A stretch of DNA of 64,000 nt from Janthinobacterium sp051380735 (GCF_051380735.1 NZ_JBNYXQ010000006.1:186001-250000); one strand, 5' to 3'; counted from the first letter of the stretch, positions 34,472 through 43,690 are shown. Notes: generated from the letters alone by a model not told the origin. Program-made: numbers and translations.

Positions 34472-34618
34472 GCCACGTTTCCTATGATGGATGGCAAGTT
34501 TTTTCGCTTAAAAGCAACGAAAATGCTATCCTATGACTTGCTGCCGTAGTGTCGACCATAATGTCGGCATTCATGTCGATATTATTAACAAACCGCTACA
34601 GAAACAACGGAGTGATTC

Positions 34619-35017
34619 ATGGCTGATCCAAAGATGAAATTTTTAGTCGTTGACGATTTTTCGACGATGCGCCGCATTGTCCGGAATCTGTTGAAAGAAC
34701 TGGGTTATGCCAACGTCGACGAGGCAGAAGACGGTGTGATGGGCCTGGCCAAGCTGCGCGCGGAATCGTACGATTTCGTCGTGTCGGACTGGAACATGCC
34801 TAACATGGACGGCCTGACCATGCTCCAGCATATCCGTGCCGATCCGGCACTGGCCAAGCTGCCGGTGCTGATGGTGACGGCTGAAGCCAAAAAGGAAAAC
34901 ATCATCGCTGCCGCGCAAGCGGGCGCCAGCGGCTACGTCGTCAAGCCATTCACGGCCGCGACGCTCGATGAAAAGCTGAACAAGATTTTCGAAAAGCTGG
35001 AAAAAGCCGGCGCCTGA
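34619..35017 (+). CDS. cheY: CheY, motor-binding response regulator (second copy), 132 aa
   Basis: Canonical CheY: D12-D13, phospho-acceptor D57 in SDWNMPNMDG, Thr in LMVTAEAKKE and Lys in YVVKPF. It matches enterobacterial CheY more closely than the first copy and is probably the one that binds FliM. Its own 147-base upstream region may hold a promoter. In many betaproteobacteria cheZ and flhBA follow; here a terminator and panC do, so the flagellar gene run is broken at this point. Confidence 0.95.
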   Translation: MADPKMKFLVVDDFSTMRRIVRNLLKELGYANVDEAEDGVMGLAKLRAESYDFVVSDWNMPNMDGLTMLQHIRADPALAKLPVLMVTAEAKKENIIAAAQAGASGYVVKPFTAATLDEKLNKIFEKLEKAGA

Positions 35018-35041
35018 TCAGGCCTGCTTGCTCCAATAAAA

Positions 35042-35072
35042 AAGCTGCCAGTGTGAACTGGCAGCTTTTTTT
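35042..35072 (+). terminator. Intrinsic terminator closing the chemotaxis cluster
   Basis: AAGCTGCCAG, loop TGTGA, ACTGGCAGCTT followed by a T-run, 25 bases after the cheY stop. Confidence 0.88.
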
Positions 35073-35091
35073 CGTTGGCGTCAAGCAAAAG

Positions 35092-35159
35092 CGGGGGGCA
35101 GACCCTCAATGCCGCAAACTCAGAGTTCATTGCTGGCGGGCGAGGGGGTCTGACCCCAG
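35092..35159. repeat. Dispersed GGGGTCAGACCC-type element, copy 2 (opened arms)
   Basis: GGGGGGCAGACCCT and GGGGGTCTGACCCC face each other about 40 bases apart, between cheY and the panC stop. The left arm has a G for the T found in the other copies. Same family as 29922-29948 and 41201-41241. Confidence 0.6.
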
Positions 35160-35162
35160 CAG

Positions 35163-36002
35163 TCAGATTTCCAGATTGTCGATCAGCCGCGTCTGCCCCA
35201 GCTTTGCCGCTGCCAGCACCACCAGCGGTTCACCGGCTGCCAGTTCGGCTGCATCGGGCGCCTGCAGGTTGGCGCGCTTGCGCACCGAGATATAGTCGGA
35301 CTTCCAGCCACGGCCGTCGAGCAGGCGCATGGCGGCCTGTTCCAGTTCCGTCACGGACAGGTTGCCCTTGCGTACTTCCTCCGCCACAAAGTTGAGGCCC
35401 TTGTACAGCTCGGGTGCTTCGGCACGCTCGCTGTCGGACAAATACATATTGCGCGACGACAGCGCCAGACCGTCTTCGGCGCGGTATGTTTCGGCGGCGA
35501 TGATTTCGGTCGGCATCGCCAGCTGGCGCGCCATATTGCGGATGATCATCAACTGCTGGTAGTCCTTCTTGCCGAACACGGCAGCGCGCGGCTGCACGCA
35601 GGAAAACAGTTTGGTGACCACCGTGCAGACGCCTTCGAAGAAGCCGGGGCGGAACTCGCCTTCCAGGGTGTTGCCCAGGCCCTCAGGCGGGCGCACGCGG
35701 TATTCCTGCGGTTCCGGATACAGTTCCTTCTCGGTCGGCGCAAACAGCACGTAGACCCCTTCCTTTTCCAGCTTGGCGACATCGGCGGCCATGGTGCGCG
35801 GATATTTTTCGAAGTCTTCGTTCGGGCCGAACTGCAGGCGGTTGACGAAAATCGAGGCCACCACCGGGTCACCATGCTTGCGCGCCAGGCGCATCAGCGA
35901 CAAATGGCCTTCATGCAGATTGCCCATGGTGGGCACAAAGGCCGTGCGCAGCTGTCCGCTGAGCTGGTCGCGCAATTCATCGATATCGGAAATAATTTTC
36001 AT
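35163..36002 (-). CDS. panC: Pantothenate synthetase, 279 aa
   Basis: ATP-dependent condensation of pantoate with beta-alanine, last step of vitamin B5 synthesis. Motifs: FVPTMGNLHEGHLSL (HxGH nucleotide site), FVNRLQFGPNEDFEKYPRT, FGKKDYQQL and DGLALSSRNMYLS (KMSKS-like). Complete and of normal length. The panB partner is not in this window. Confidence 0.96.
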   Translation of the reverse strand: MKIISDIDELRDQLSGQLRTAFVPTMGNLHEGHLSLMRLARKHGDPVVASIFVNRLQFGPNEDFEKYPRTMAADVAKLEKEGVYVLFAPTEKELYPEPQEYRVRPPEGLGNTLEGEFRPGFFEGVCTVVTKLFSCVQPRAAVFGKKDYQQLMIIRNMARQLAMPTEIIAAETYRAEDGLALSSRNMYLSDSERAEAPELYKGLNFVAEEVRKGNLSVTELEQAAMRLLDGRGWKSDYISVRKRANLQAPDAAELAAGEPLVVLAAAKLGQTRLIDNLEI

Positions 36003-36058
36003 TGCATGCTTTCGCTAAAACCCCGACGTACGGTGGTCGGTGACAAAGGGTGATGATA

Positions 36059-36919
36059 TCAGGCTGGCGAATAGGCCAGCCGGACGTAAATGGGCGCAAA
36101 CGGTTCGGCTTGCGTAATTTCGATCAGGGTTTCCTTGGCCAGCTCCAGCAGGGCCACGAAGTTGACTACCACCACTGGCACGCCGCCGCCAATATCGAAC
36201 AGGTCGCCAAACTCGACGAAACGCGTACTTTGCAAGCGACGCAGGATGGCCGTCATGTGCTCGCGCACCGACAATTCCTGGCGGCTGATGCGGTGATGCT
36301 GGGTCAGCTTGGCGCGTTTCAGCACGTCGAGCCAGGCTTGCTGCAGGTCCACCGGCTCGACCTCGGGCCAGGTCGGCGTCAAGCTTTGCTCGATGAAGAT
36401 TTGGGTGCGCACGAAGTCGCGTTCGAACTGGGGAATGGTGTTCAGGTCATACGCGGCGAGCTTGATCTGCTCGTATTCGAGCAGGCGGCGCACCAGTTCG
36501 GCACGCGGGTCGCCGCCGTCTTCCTCGGCCTCGCTCTTGCGCGAGGGCAGCAGCATGCGCGACTTGATCTCGATCAGCATGGCCGCCATCAGCAAATACT
36601 CGGCCGCCAGTTCCAGGTTGCGCACGCGGATCTGGTCGACGTATTTCAGGTATTGCAGGGTGACCTGCGCCATCGGAATATCGAGAATATTGAAGTTCTG
36701 CTTGCGGATCAGGTACAGCAGCAAGTCTAGCGGGCCTTCGAAGGCTTCGAGGAAGATTTCCAGCGCGTCCGGCGGGATATATAAATCCGTCGGCATGCGC
36801 AGCAGCGGCTCGCCATACAGGCGGGCGATGGCCAGCGGATCGGGGGCGGGCGGCGCGGTGACGGCGGCCACGTCAGGCACAGCGGTGCCTGGCGCGTCCG
36901 CCGGATCTTCAGGCAACAT
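36059..36919 (-). CDS. scpA: Segregation and condensation protein A (ScpA), 286 aa
   Basis: Kleisin subunit of the SMC-ScpAB chromosome condensation complex. Typical FEGPLDLLLYLIRKQNFNILDIPMAQV at about residues 60-85 and ELAAEYLLMAAMLIEIKSRMLLP. The N-terminal 45 residues are an Ala/Pro-rich extension. It lies 56 bases upstream of panC and downstream of a DUF3460 gene on the same strand, probably one transcription unit. Confidence 0.93.
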   Translation of the reverse strand: MLPEDPADAPGTAVPDVAAVTAPPAPDPLAIARLYGEPLLRMPTDLYIPPDALEIFLEAFEGPLDLLLYLIRKQNFNILDIPMAQVTLQYLKYVDQIRVRNLELAAEYLLMAAMLIEIKSRMLLPSRKSEAEEDGGDPRAELVRRLLEYEQIKLAAYDLNTIPQFERDFVRTQIFIEQSLTPTWPEVEPVDLQQAWLDVLKRAKLTQHHRISRQELSVREHMTAILRRLQSTRFVEFGDLFDIGGGVPVVVVNFVALLELAKETLIEITQAEPFAPIYVRLAYSPA

Positions 36920-36942
36920 CGTGCCGGTTCCAGCGGTGGCTG

Positions 36943-37152
36943 TTAGTTCTTGTTCTGGTACACGTAAGCTTGCTGCTTGACGGCCGAGGCCATCTGGCGA
37001 TTCTGCTCGTCAAGGCTGACAGGCGGCTTGTCCCACAGCAAAGCACGGCCGGCACGCTGGCCTTCTTCGATGCCCGGATTCTTCGCTTTCAGTTCGGCGA
37101 TGAACAGGGTGTGGTCCGAAACGTAGTTCATGTGTTTTGCAGGCAGTTTCAT
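36943..37152 (-). CDS. DUF3460-family small protein, 69 aa
   Basis: Short soluble protein with the family pattern YVSDHTLFIAELKAKNPGIEEGQRAGRALLWDK. Function unknown. It is a betaproteobacterial gene usually found beside panC/scpA, as here. I take ATG 37152 (MKLPAKH); ATG 37131 (MNYVSDH) would match the usual family start equally well. The longer open frame above lacks family similarity. Confidence 0.8.
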   Translation of the reverse strand: MKLPAKHMNYVSDHTLFIAELKAKNPGIEEGQRAGRALLWDKPPVSLDEQNRQMASAVKQQAYVYQNKN

Positions 37153-37250
37153 GGTGTTTTCTGTATAAAAAGTCAGCAGGCCACATTTTACCGCGCCGGG
37201 GAGCGCGGTGGGACATTCTGTCGCCTGGGCTGTAGTGGAAATATCTAAAA

Positions 37251-37730
37251 TCAATACCGCAGCATGCGCCGCATGACCGAGGGAGGTGGCTCTGCCGGGT
37301 TGGCGTGCGAATATTCCAGTTCTTCGGCCAGCTCGAAACCGAAGGCGGCATAAAAATCGATCAGCTTGCCCTGGTCCAGCCGCACGGCCAGCCGCAACTC
37401 CTCGGCCTGGCACGACAATGCATGGTGGATTACGGCCTCCAGCAGATGCTGCGAGCAGTGGTTGCCGCGCCAGGCCGGCAGGATGCCCATGCGCGAGATT
37501 TCCCAGATAGCCGGTTCGCTGTCGAGCGGCATATAGCGCAAGGAACCGGCCGGCATGTCGTCGATCAGCAAAATGAAACCACCACCGCTGCGCAAGGCCC
37601 GCGCCACCTGCTCCGGTGTTTCATGGTGGCCGCTGGACGAGGCGGCAACCTTGCCGGCCCAGGCCGCGCGGGTCAGCCCGGCGATCAGTGCCGCATCTTC
37701 ATCGCCAGCTTCGCGCACCACGATTTTCAT
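37251..37730 (-). CDS. GNAT-family N-acetyltransferase, 159 aa
   Basis: Acetyl-CoA-binding fold with EISRMGILPAWRGNHCSQHLLEAVIHHA (motif A, the RGxxxSxxLL loop) and IDFYAAFGFELAEELEYS (motif B). The substrate cannot be told. It sits 18 bases downstream of metG on the same strand and may be co-transcribed with it. Confidence 0.82.
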   Translation of the reverse strand: MKIVVREAGDEDAALIAGLTRAAWAGKVAASSSGHHETPEQVARALRSGGGFILLIDDMPAGSLRYMPLDSEPAIWEISRMGILPAWRGNHCSQHLLEAVIHHALSCQAEELRLAVRLDQGKLIDFYAAFGFELAEELEYSHANPAEPPPSVMRRMLRY

Positions 37731-37748
37731 GATTGCAGTCCCGCTCGA

Positions 37749-39917
37749 TTAACGGATGCGCATGCCAGGTTCGGCACCTGGCCACGGATTCAGGATATAG
37801 ATGCCCGGATTGGCTTTTTCATCGGCGGCAGAAGCTGCCATCACCATGCCCTCGGAGACGCCAAACTTCATCTTGCGCGGCGCCAGGTTGGCCACCAGCA
37901 CGGTCAGCTTGCCGACCAGCTCTTCCGGCTTGTAGGCCGAGCGGATGCCCGAGAACACATTGCGCAAGCGGCCTTCGCCGGCGTCCAGGGTCAAACGCAG
38001 CAGCTTGTCGGAACCGTCGACCAGTTCGCAGTTGACGATTCTGGCGATGCGCAGGTCGACCTTCAGGAAGTCGTCGATCTTGATCTCGGGTGCCAGTTCC
38101 TCGATGGCCGAGGCCGGCGTGCTGGCCACCAGGGCCGGGGCCGCTGGCGCAGCATCGTTGGCCGCACCGGCTGCCGGGGCGGCCACGACCGCTTGCGGCG
38201 CATCGAACAGCGCTTCGATCATCTTGGCATCCATGCGCGTCATCAAGTGGCTGTAGGCGCCGATGGTGCGGCCCAGCATGCTGTGCGAGACGGCGTCACC
38301 GAATACCTGCGTGTCGGCCCAGGTGAATTGTGCGTCGTTGAGGAAAGACGCCACGTTTTTCGCCACGCCCGGCAATACCGGCGACAGCATGATGGTCAGC
38401 TGGCGGAACAGGATCAGCGCGGTGGTGCACACATCGTGCAGCTCGGCGGTTTTTTCCGCGTCCTTGGCCAGTATCCAAGGCTTGTTTTCATCGACATACT
38501 GGTTGGTGATGTCGGCAATTTCCATGATCTCGCGCAGCGCCTTGCCGAATTCGCGGTTCTCGAAGTGCTGGGCAATGCTGGCCTGGCGTTCGATGACGAC
38601 GCCGTTGACGTCCTGCGTCAGCGCACGGTTGATCCAGGTCTGTGCGCCTTCCGACAGGCTTGCTGCCAGTTTGCCGTCGAAACGCTTGGCGATAAAGCCG
38701 GCGCAGCGGCTGGCGATATTCACGTATTTGCCGATCAAATCGCTATTGACGCGGGCGACGAAATCTTCGCCGTTGAAGTCGAGGTCTTCCACCTTTGAAT
38801 TCAATTTGAAAGCGATGTAGTAGCGCAGCCATTCCGGGTTCATGCCCAGGTCCAGGTAGCGCAGCGGCGAGATGCCGGTGCCGCGCGACTTCGACATTTT
38901 TTCGTTATTGACCGTCAGGAAGCCATGTACATTGACTTTCAGTTTGTCGATCACCGGGTGATTGGCAAATTTCAGCATGGCGGGCCAGAACAGCAGGTGA
39001 AAGGAAACGATGTCCTTGCCGATAAAGTGAATCTGTTCGGTGGTCGGATCGTTCAAAAAGCCCTCGAAATCGATGCCTTTCTTGTCGCAATAATTTTTCA
39101 GGCTGGCCAGGTAGCCGACCGGCGCATCCATCCACACATAGAAGTACTTGCCCGGTGCATCGGGAATCGGGATGCCGAAGTAGGGCGCGTCGCGCGAGAT
39201 ATCCCAGTCGGCCAGTTTTTCACCGGCGTCGCCGAGCCATTCGCTGACCTTGTTGACCATTTCAGGCTGCAAACGGCCTGGCGTGTTCAGCCAATCTTTC
39301 AGGAATTCAAAGCAGCGCGGGTCCGACAGCTTGAAGAAATACTGTTCGGACGGCTTCATCACCGGCGTGGCATTGGTAAACACAGAGAACGGGTTGACCA
39401 GGTCGGTCGGCTGATAGGCTGCGCCGCATACTTCGCAATTGTCGCCGTACTGGTTCTTGGCGCCGCATTTCGGGCATTCGCCCTTGATGTTGCGGTCTGC
39501 CAGGAACATGCCTTTTACCGGATCGAAGAAGCGGTCAACGGTTTTCGTGACGATCAGGCCCGTGTCGCGCAATTTGCGGTAGAGCGATTGCGACAGATCG
39601 ACGTTTTCCGGCGAGTCGGTGGAGTACCAGTTGTCAAAGGCGATATGGAAGCCGTCCAGGTACTGGGCGCGGCCGGCAGCGATATTGGCGACGAACTGCT
39701 GCGGCGTGATGCCTTCCTTTTCGGCGGCGATCATGATCGGCGTGCCATGCGTATCGTCGGCACCCACGAAGTGCACTTCACGGCCGGCGTCGCCATCGCG
39801 TTGCATTCGCTGGAACCGGACCCAGATATCAGCCTGGATATATTCCATGATGTGGCCAATGTGAAAAGCGGCGTTTGCGTAAGGCAGGGCAGTAGTGACG
39901 AACAGCTTGCGAGTCAT
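37749..39917 (-). CDS. metG: Methionyl-tRNA synthetase, 722 aa
   Basis: Class I synthetase charging tRNA-Met. HIGH motif in NAAFHIGHIMEY, KMSKS in NEKMSKSRGTG, and a four-Cys zinc knuckle (CPKCGAKNQYGDNCEVCG). An Ala-rich linker (about residues 570-610) leads to the C-terminal tRNA-binding EMAP/Trbp111-like domain (LRIARIVNCELVDGSDKLLRL). Complete. It is divergent from apbC. Confidence 0.97.
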   Translation of the reverse strand: MTRKLFVTTALPYANAAFHIGHIMEYIQADIWVRFQRMQRDGDAGREVHFVGADDTHGTPIMIAAEKEGITPQQFVANIAAGRAQYLDGFHIAFDNWYSTDSPENVDLSQSLYRKLRDTGLIVTKTVDRFFDPVKGMFLADRNIKGECPKCGAKNQYGDNCEVCGAAYQPTDLVNPFSVFTNATPVMKPSEQYFFKLSDPRCFEFLKDWLNTPGRLQPEMVNKVSEWLGDAGEKLADWDISRDAPYFGIPIPDAPGKYFYVWMDAPVGYLASLKNYCDKKGIDFEGFLNDPTTEQIHFIGKDIVSFHLLFWPAMLKFANHPVIDKLKVNVHGFLTVNNEKMSKSRGTGISPLRYLDLGMNPEWLRYYIAFKLNSKVEDLDFNGEDFVARVNSDLIGKYVNIASRCAGFIAKRFDGKLAASLSEGAQTWINRALTQDVNGVVIERQASIAQHFENREFGKALREIMEIADITNQYVDENKPWILAKDAEKTAELHDVCTTALILFRQLTIMLSPVLPGVAKNVASFLNDAQFTWADTQVFGDAVSHSMLGRTIGAYSHLMTRMDAKMIEALFDAPQAVVAAPAAGAANDAAPAAPALVASTPASAIEELAPEIKIDDFLKVDLRIARIVNCELVDGSDKLLRLTLDAGEGRLRNVFSGIRSAYKPEELVGKLTVLVANLAPRKMKFGVSEGMVMAASAADEKANPGIYILNPWPGAEPGMRIR

Positions 39918-40065
39918 GATTGATGCACTTTTGGGTTGGATAAACAGACATTTTAACAGCGGAAACGCAATATGAGCAGATGCCGCGCCATTGCGTGGCG
40001 GTTTTGTCCACGTCGCGCCCTGCGAATTTGCGCTAGACTGCGCGTATTACATATGGAGTATTTAC

Positions 40066-41166
40066 ATGAGCATCACGGTAGAAGACGTCAAGGCAGCCCT
40101 GGCGCAAGTTATTGATCCGAACACCCATAAAGATTTCGTTTCCAGCAAAACCGTCAGGAACCTGAAAGTCGACAACGGTGACGAGGGTACCGATGTTTCA
40201 CTCGATATCGAACTCGGTTACCCGGCGAAAAGCCAGATCGACCTGATCCGCAAGTCCGTGCTGGCTGCGCTGCGCGTGCTGCCGGGCGTGGGCAATGTCA
40301 GCGTCGGCGTATCGTCGAAAATCATTTCACACACGGTGCAGCGCGGCTTGAAGCCGATGAGCAATGTGAAGAACATTATCGCGGTCGCTTCCGGCAAGGG
40401 CGGCGTGGGCAAGTCGACCACCGCTGTCAACCTGGCGCTGGCCCTGGCGGCCGAAGGCGCCACGGTCGGCATGCTGGACGCCGATATCTACGGCCCGTCG
40501 CAGCCGATGATGCTGGGCATTAGCGGCCAGCCGAAAACGCTGGACGGCAAGAGCATGGAGCCGATGGAAAACCATGGCCTGCAAGTATCGTCGATCGGCT
40601 TCATGATCGATCCGGACGAACCGATGGTGTGGCGTGGCCCGATGGTCACCCAGGCCTTGCAGCAGTTGCTGGACCAGACCAACTGGCGCGACCTCGATTA
40701 CCTGATCGTCGACATGCCGCCAGGCACCGGCGACATCCAGCTGACCCTGTCGCAAAAAGTGCCGGTCACCGGCGCCGTGATCGTCACCACGCCGCAGGAC
40801 ATCGCCCTGCTCGACGCACGCAAGGGTTTGAAGATGTTCGAAAAAGTCGGCATCCCTATCCTCGGTGTAGTGGAAAACATGAGCACGCATATCTGCTCGA
40901 ACTGCGGCCATGCGGAAGAAATCTTCGGCGCCGGCGGCGGCGCGAAAATGTGCGCGGACTTCGGCGTGGAATTTCTCGGCGCCTTGCCGCTGACCATGGC
41001 GATCCGCCAGCAGACCGATTCGGGCACCCCTACCGTGGTGGCCGAACCGGACGGCCCGGTAGCCGTGATCTACAAGCAGATCGCCCGCACCATCGCCATC
41101 AAGGTGGCGGAAAAGGCGAAGGACATGACCAACAAGTTCCCGAACATTGTCATTAAAAACGACTAG
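40066..41166 (+). CDS. apbC: Iron-sulfur cluster carrier protein ApbC/Mrp, 366 aa
   Basis: N-terminal MIP18/DUF59 domain (about residues 1-85), then a ParA/MinD-like ATPase with deviant Walker A ASGKGGVGKSTT, DADIYGPSQP and DMPPGTGDIQL. CxxC for cluster binding is in HICSNCGHAEEIF. ATG 40066 with GGAG upstream is the family start; the longer frame lacks similarity. Delivers Fe-S clusters to apoproteins. Confidence 0.95.
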   Translation: MSITVEDVKAALAQVIDPNTHKDFVSSKTVRNLKVDNGDEGTDVSLDIELGYPAKSQIDLIRKSVLAALRVLPGVGNVSVGVSSKIISHTVQRGLKPMSNVKNIIAVASGKGGVGKSTTAVNLALALAAEGATVGMLDADIYGPSQPMMLGISGQPKTLDGKSMEPMENHGLQVSSIGFMIDPDEPMVWRGPMVTQALQQLLDQTNWRDLDYLIVDMPPGTGDIQLTLSQKVPVTGAVIVTTPQDIALLDARKGLKMFEKVGIPILGVVENMSTHICSNCGHAEEIFGAGGGAKMCADFGVEFLGALPLTMAIRQQTDSGTPTVVAEPDGPVAVIYKQIARTIAIKVAEKAKDMTNKFPNIVIKND

Positions 41167-41200
41167 TTGTTGGCTTACTTGTACAACAGAAGCAAGATCT

Positions 41201-41241
41201 GGGGTCAGACCCGACGGGACTCGGCGTCCCCGTCTGACCCC
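41201..41241. repeat. Dispersed GGGGTCAGACCC-type element, copy 3 (extended stem)
   Basis: GGGGTCAGACC and GTCTGACCCC enclose an inner stem GGGAC, TCGGC, GTCCC, giving a longer hairpin than copies 1 and 2. It lies 34 bases after apbC and just before a separate intrinsic terminator. Confidence 0.7.
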
Positions 41242-41272
41242 GGCCCTCCGCTGATACGTCGAGAACTCAAAA

Positions 41273-41304
41273 AATGCCGCGCTGCCAAGACGCGGCATTT
41301 TTTT
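41273..41304 (+). terminator. Intrinsic terminator after apbC
   Basis: AATGCCGCG, nine-base loop, CGCGGCATT then TTTTT. Confidence 0.85.
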
Positions 41305-41354
41305 CGTCTGAGTAAAACAAGCTCGCCATGGCATCTTTACCTGAATTTACATAT

Positions 41355-41373
41355 AATAATAAGAATCATTCTC
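41355..41373 (+). promoter_or_regulatory. Fur box upstream of the siderophore receptor
   Basis: AATAATAAGAATCATTCTC agrees with the 19-base Fur consensus GATAATGATAATCATTATC at 15 positions. It lies 20 bases before the receptor ATG, so iron repression is expected. Confidence 0.75.
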
Positions 41374-41392
41374 AACTACGTAAAGATGCTTC

Positions 41393-43543
41393 ATGCCTTG
41401 CTTCCTGCCCGCACCCCGTCCCATCGCCTTTGCCGCCCGCCTGTTTTGCCTGACTGTTACCACCACCTTGCTGTGCCAGCCGGCGCTGGCTGATGAGAGC
41501 GCTGACGCGGTACCGGCCGACATCCAGACCGTGCATGTCGCCAGCACGCGCGAAGAGAACGCAGGCTTTGGCGCCACGCGCGCCAGCAGCACGACCACCA
41601 AGTCCGACCTGTCGCTGTTCGAGACGGCGCAGTCGATTTCCGTGCTGACGCGCGACCTGCTCGATTCGCGCCAGGTCACCACCCTGAACGAAGCGATCCA
41701 GAGTTCGGCCGGCGTGTCGTCGGGCAGCTGGGGCAAGCGGGGCTGGGACGATTTTTCCATTCGCGGCCAGCGGGCGTCGGAATCGATCTATGTCGATGGC
41801 CTGAAACTGAACCAGTCCAACTACGTGGCCCAGGACGTGTCCGGCGTCGAGTCGATCGAAATCCTCAAAGGCCCTGCCTCGATCAATTTTGGCCTGGTGC
41901 AGCCTGGCGGCATGGTCAATATGGTCAGCAAGCGCCCGCGCGCGGAAAGCTTCAACCAGGCTGGCCTGGCCGTGGGCAGCTACCACTACAAGCAGGCCAC
42001 GTTCGACCTGGGCCGGCCTTTGAGCGACAGCGGCAAGGCGGCTTTCCGACTCAATGGCCTGTGGTCCGATACCGACGACCAGACCGACCAGGTCTGGTTC
42101 AAGAACCAGTACCTGGCGCCGTCGCTGTCGCTGGACCTGGGCGCCAATACCGACTTCACGATACTCGGTTCCTACACGCGCCGCGAGTACCTGCGCACCC
42201 AGGGCGCACCTGTGAAAGGCACTTTGCTGCCGAATCGTAACGGCCCGCTCAAGCGCGAGCTATTCTATGGCGAACCGGGTTTCGGCCCGTATGACTCGTC
42301 GCAGAAGCAAGTCGGCTACAGCCTGGTGCATCGTTTCGAGAATGGCTGGAGAGTGGCGCAGAATTTCCGCTGGCAGACCATGTCGATGGATGGCCGCTTC
42401 GTGTCGCTGTCCAGCTTGTCTGCCAACGAATTGCTGCAAAGCCGTTCGGCGCAGTTGCAGGATGTCGACGGCAATAACCGCGCCCTCGATACCAACGCCT
42501 CGCGCACGTTTGCGCTGGGCGGCATGGCGCATGACGTGATGTTCGGCCTGGACCTGAACAACGACCGCGTGCGCTACGCCAACCAGGTGTGCCGCATTGC
42601 CGCGCTCAATGTGCTCAATCCCGTCTACAACACGGCCGTCGCCTGCCCGCCGGCCAGCCGCCTGACCAACACCACCGTGTCGTCGACGGGCCTGTACCTG
42701 CGCGACCAGATCAAGCTCAATGACAGCTGGCGATTGAACCTGGCAGTGCGCCACGACCGCGCGCGCAACCGCGAATTGAACGAGCTGACGGGCGTCACGC
42801 AGCGCCAGCAGACCTCGTCCAACACCGGCAATGTGGCGCTGTCGTATGTTCTCACGCCCAATATCATCCCTTACGTCAGCTATGCGACCTCTTTTTTGCC
42901 TGTCAGCGGCAGCGACTTCTTCGGCGTGCAGTTCAAGCCGGAAGAAGGGCGCCAGGCAGAACTGGGCAGCAAGTTCCAGTTCGCCGGCGGGCGCATCAAC
43001 GGCGCCGTCGCTTTGTATGACCTGACGCGCACCAACGTCACCACGGCCGATCCGGACCCGGCGCATATCGCCATCCTGTCGAGTGCCCAGGTGCAGACGG
43101 GCGAGCAGCGCACGCGCGGCTTCGAAGCCGAGATCAGCGCCGACCTGCGCAATGGCTGGAGCGTGCAGAGCGCCTTGACCGTGCTCGACGCGCGCGTCAC
43201 CGAGGACAATGGCGGCACGGTTGGCCGGCGCCTGCTCAATACGCCGCGCCAGAGCGCCAATGTATGGGCCAACTACCGCTTCCGTGGCGGCGTGATGGAC
43301 TGCTGGACGGCGGGCCTGGGTGCGCGCTACGAAGCGCCCAAGACCGGGCCATCGGTCAGCTACACGGTGCCCAGCTACACTGTGGCGGACGCCAGCCTCG
43401 CTTACCAGGGCCGTGGCTACCGGCTCAGCCTGAACGTGAAAAACCTGTTCGACAAGGCGTACTACGCGGGCGTGCTGAACGCCAATGTGCTGCCGCTGGG
43501 CGACCCGCGCGTGGCCTCGCTCAAGGCCGTGTTTGACTTTTGA
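41393..43543 (+). CDS. TonB-dependent siderophore receptor, 716 aa
   Basis: Signal peptide (residues 1 to about 33, ending QPALA), a TonB-box-like DIQTVHVAST, and a plug domain with SISVLTRDLLDSRQVTTLNEA, FSIRGQRASESIYVDGLKL, VESIEILKGPASINFGLVQPGG and VNMVSKRP. A beta barrel ends LKAVFDF with the terminal Phe used for outer-membrane assembly. The TIGR01783 (ferrichrome/ferric-siderophore) style is clear; the exact ligand is not. The frame is complete, unlike the receptor at 2656-4600. A Fur box lies just upstream. Confidence 0.93.
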   Translation: MPCFLPAPRPIAFAARLFCLTVTTTLLCQPALADESADAVPADIQTVHVASTREENAGFGATRASSTTTKSDLSLFETAQSISVLTRDLLDSRQVTTLNEAIQSSAGVSSGSWGKRGWDDFSIRGQRASESIYVDGLKLNQSNYVAQDVSGVESIEILKGPASINFGLVQPGGMVNMVSKRPRAESFNQAGLAVGSYHYKQATFDLGRPLSDSGKAAFRLNGLWSDTDDQTDQVWFKNQYLAPSLSLDLGANTDFTILGSYTRREYLRTQGAPVKGTLLPNRNGPLKRELFYGEPGFGPYDSSQKQVGYSLVHRFENGWRVAQNFRWQTMSMDGRFVSLSSLSANELLQSRSAQLQDVDGNNRALDTNASRTFALGGMAHDVMFGLDLNNDRVRYANQVCRIAALNVLNPVYNTAVACPPASRLTNTTVSSTGLYLRDQIKLNDSWRLNLAVRHDRARNRELNELTGVTQRQQTSSNTGNVALSYVLTPNIIPYVSYATSFLPVSGSDFFGVQFKPEEGRQAELGSKFQFAGGRINGAVALYDLTRTNVTTADPDPAHIAILSSAQVQTGEQRTRGFEAEISADLRNGWSVQSALTVLDARVTEDNGGTVGRRLLNTPRQSANVWANYRFRGGVMDCWTAGLGARYEAPKTGPSVSYTVPSYTVADASLAYQGRGYRLSLNVKNLFDKAYYAGVLNANVLPLGDPRVASLKAVFDF

Positions 43544-43589
43544 ACAGTACTGAACGAGCATGGCAGCGTCCCCGGTCCCGGTGTGCGCG

Positions 43590-43634
43590 CTGTCATGCTG
43601 ATGTCATGCTCTTGTCATCATGGTTCTGTATGCT
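43590..43634 (+). promoter_or_regulatory. Pho box (three direct repeats) and -10 of the phosphatase gene
   Basis: CTGTCAT at 43590, ATGTCAT at 43601 and TTGTCAT at 43612 are spaced exactly 11 bases, the arrangement bound by PhoB. TATGCT at 43629-43634 starts ten bases after the last repeat, the usual place for the -10 of a Pho promoter whose -35 is replaced by the box. Confidence 0.8.
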
Positions 43635-43690
43635 GCCGGGCGGGCCGCGGCGTGAACGCCGCGCATATCAATCAGCCATCGACCTACTCC

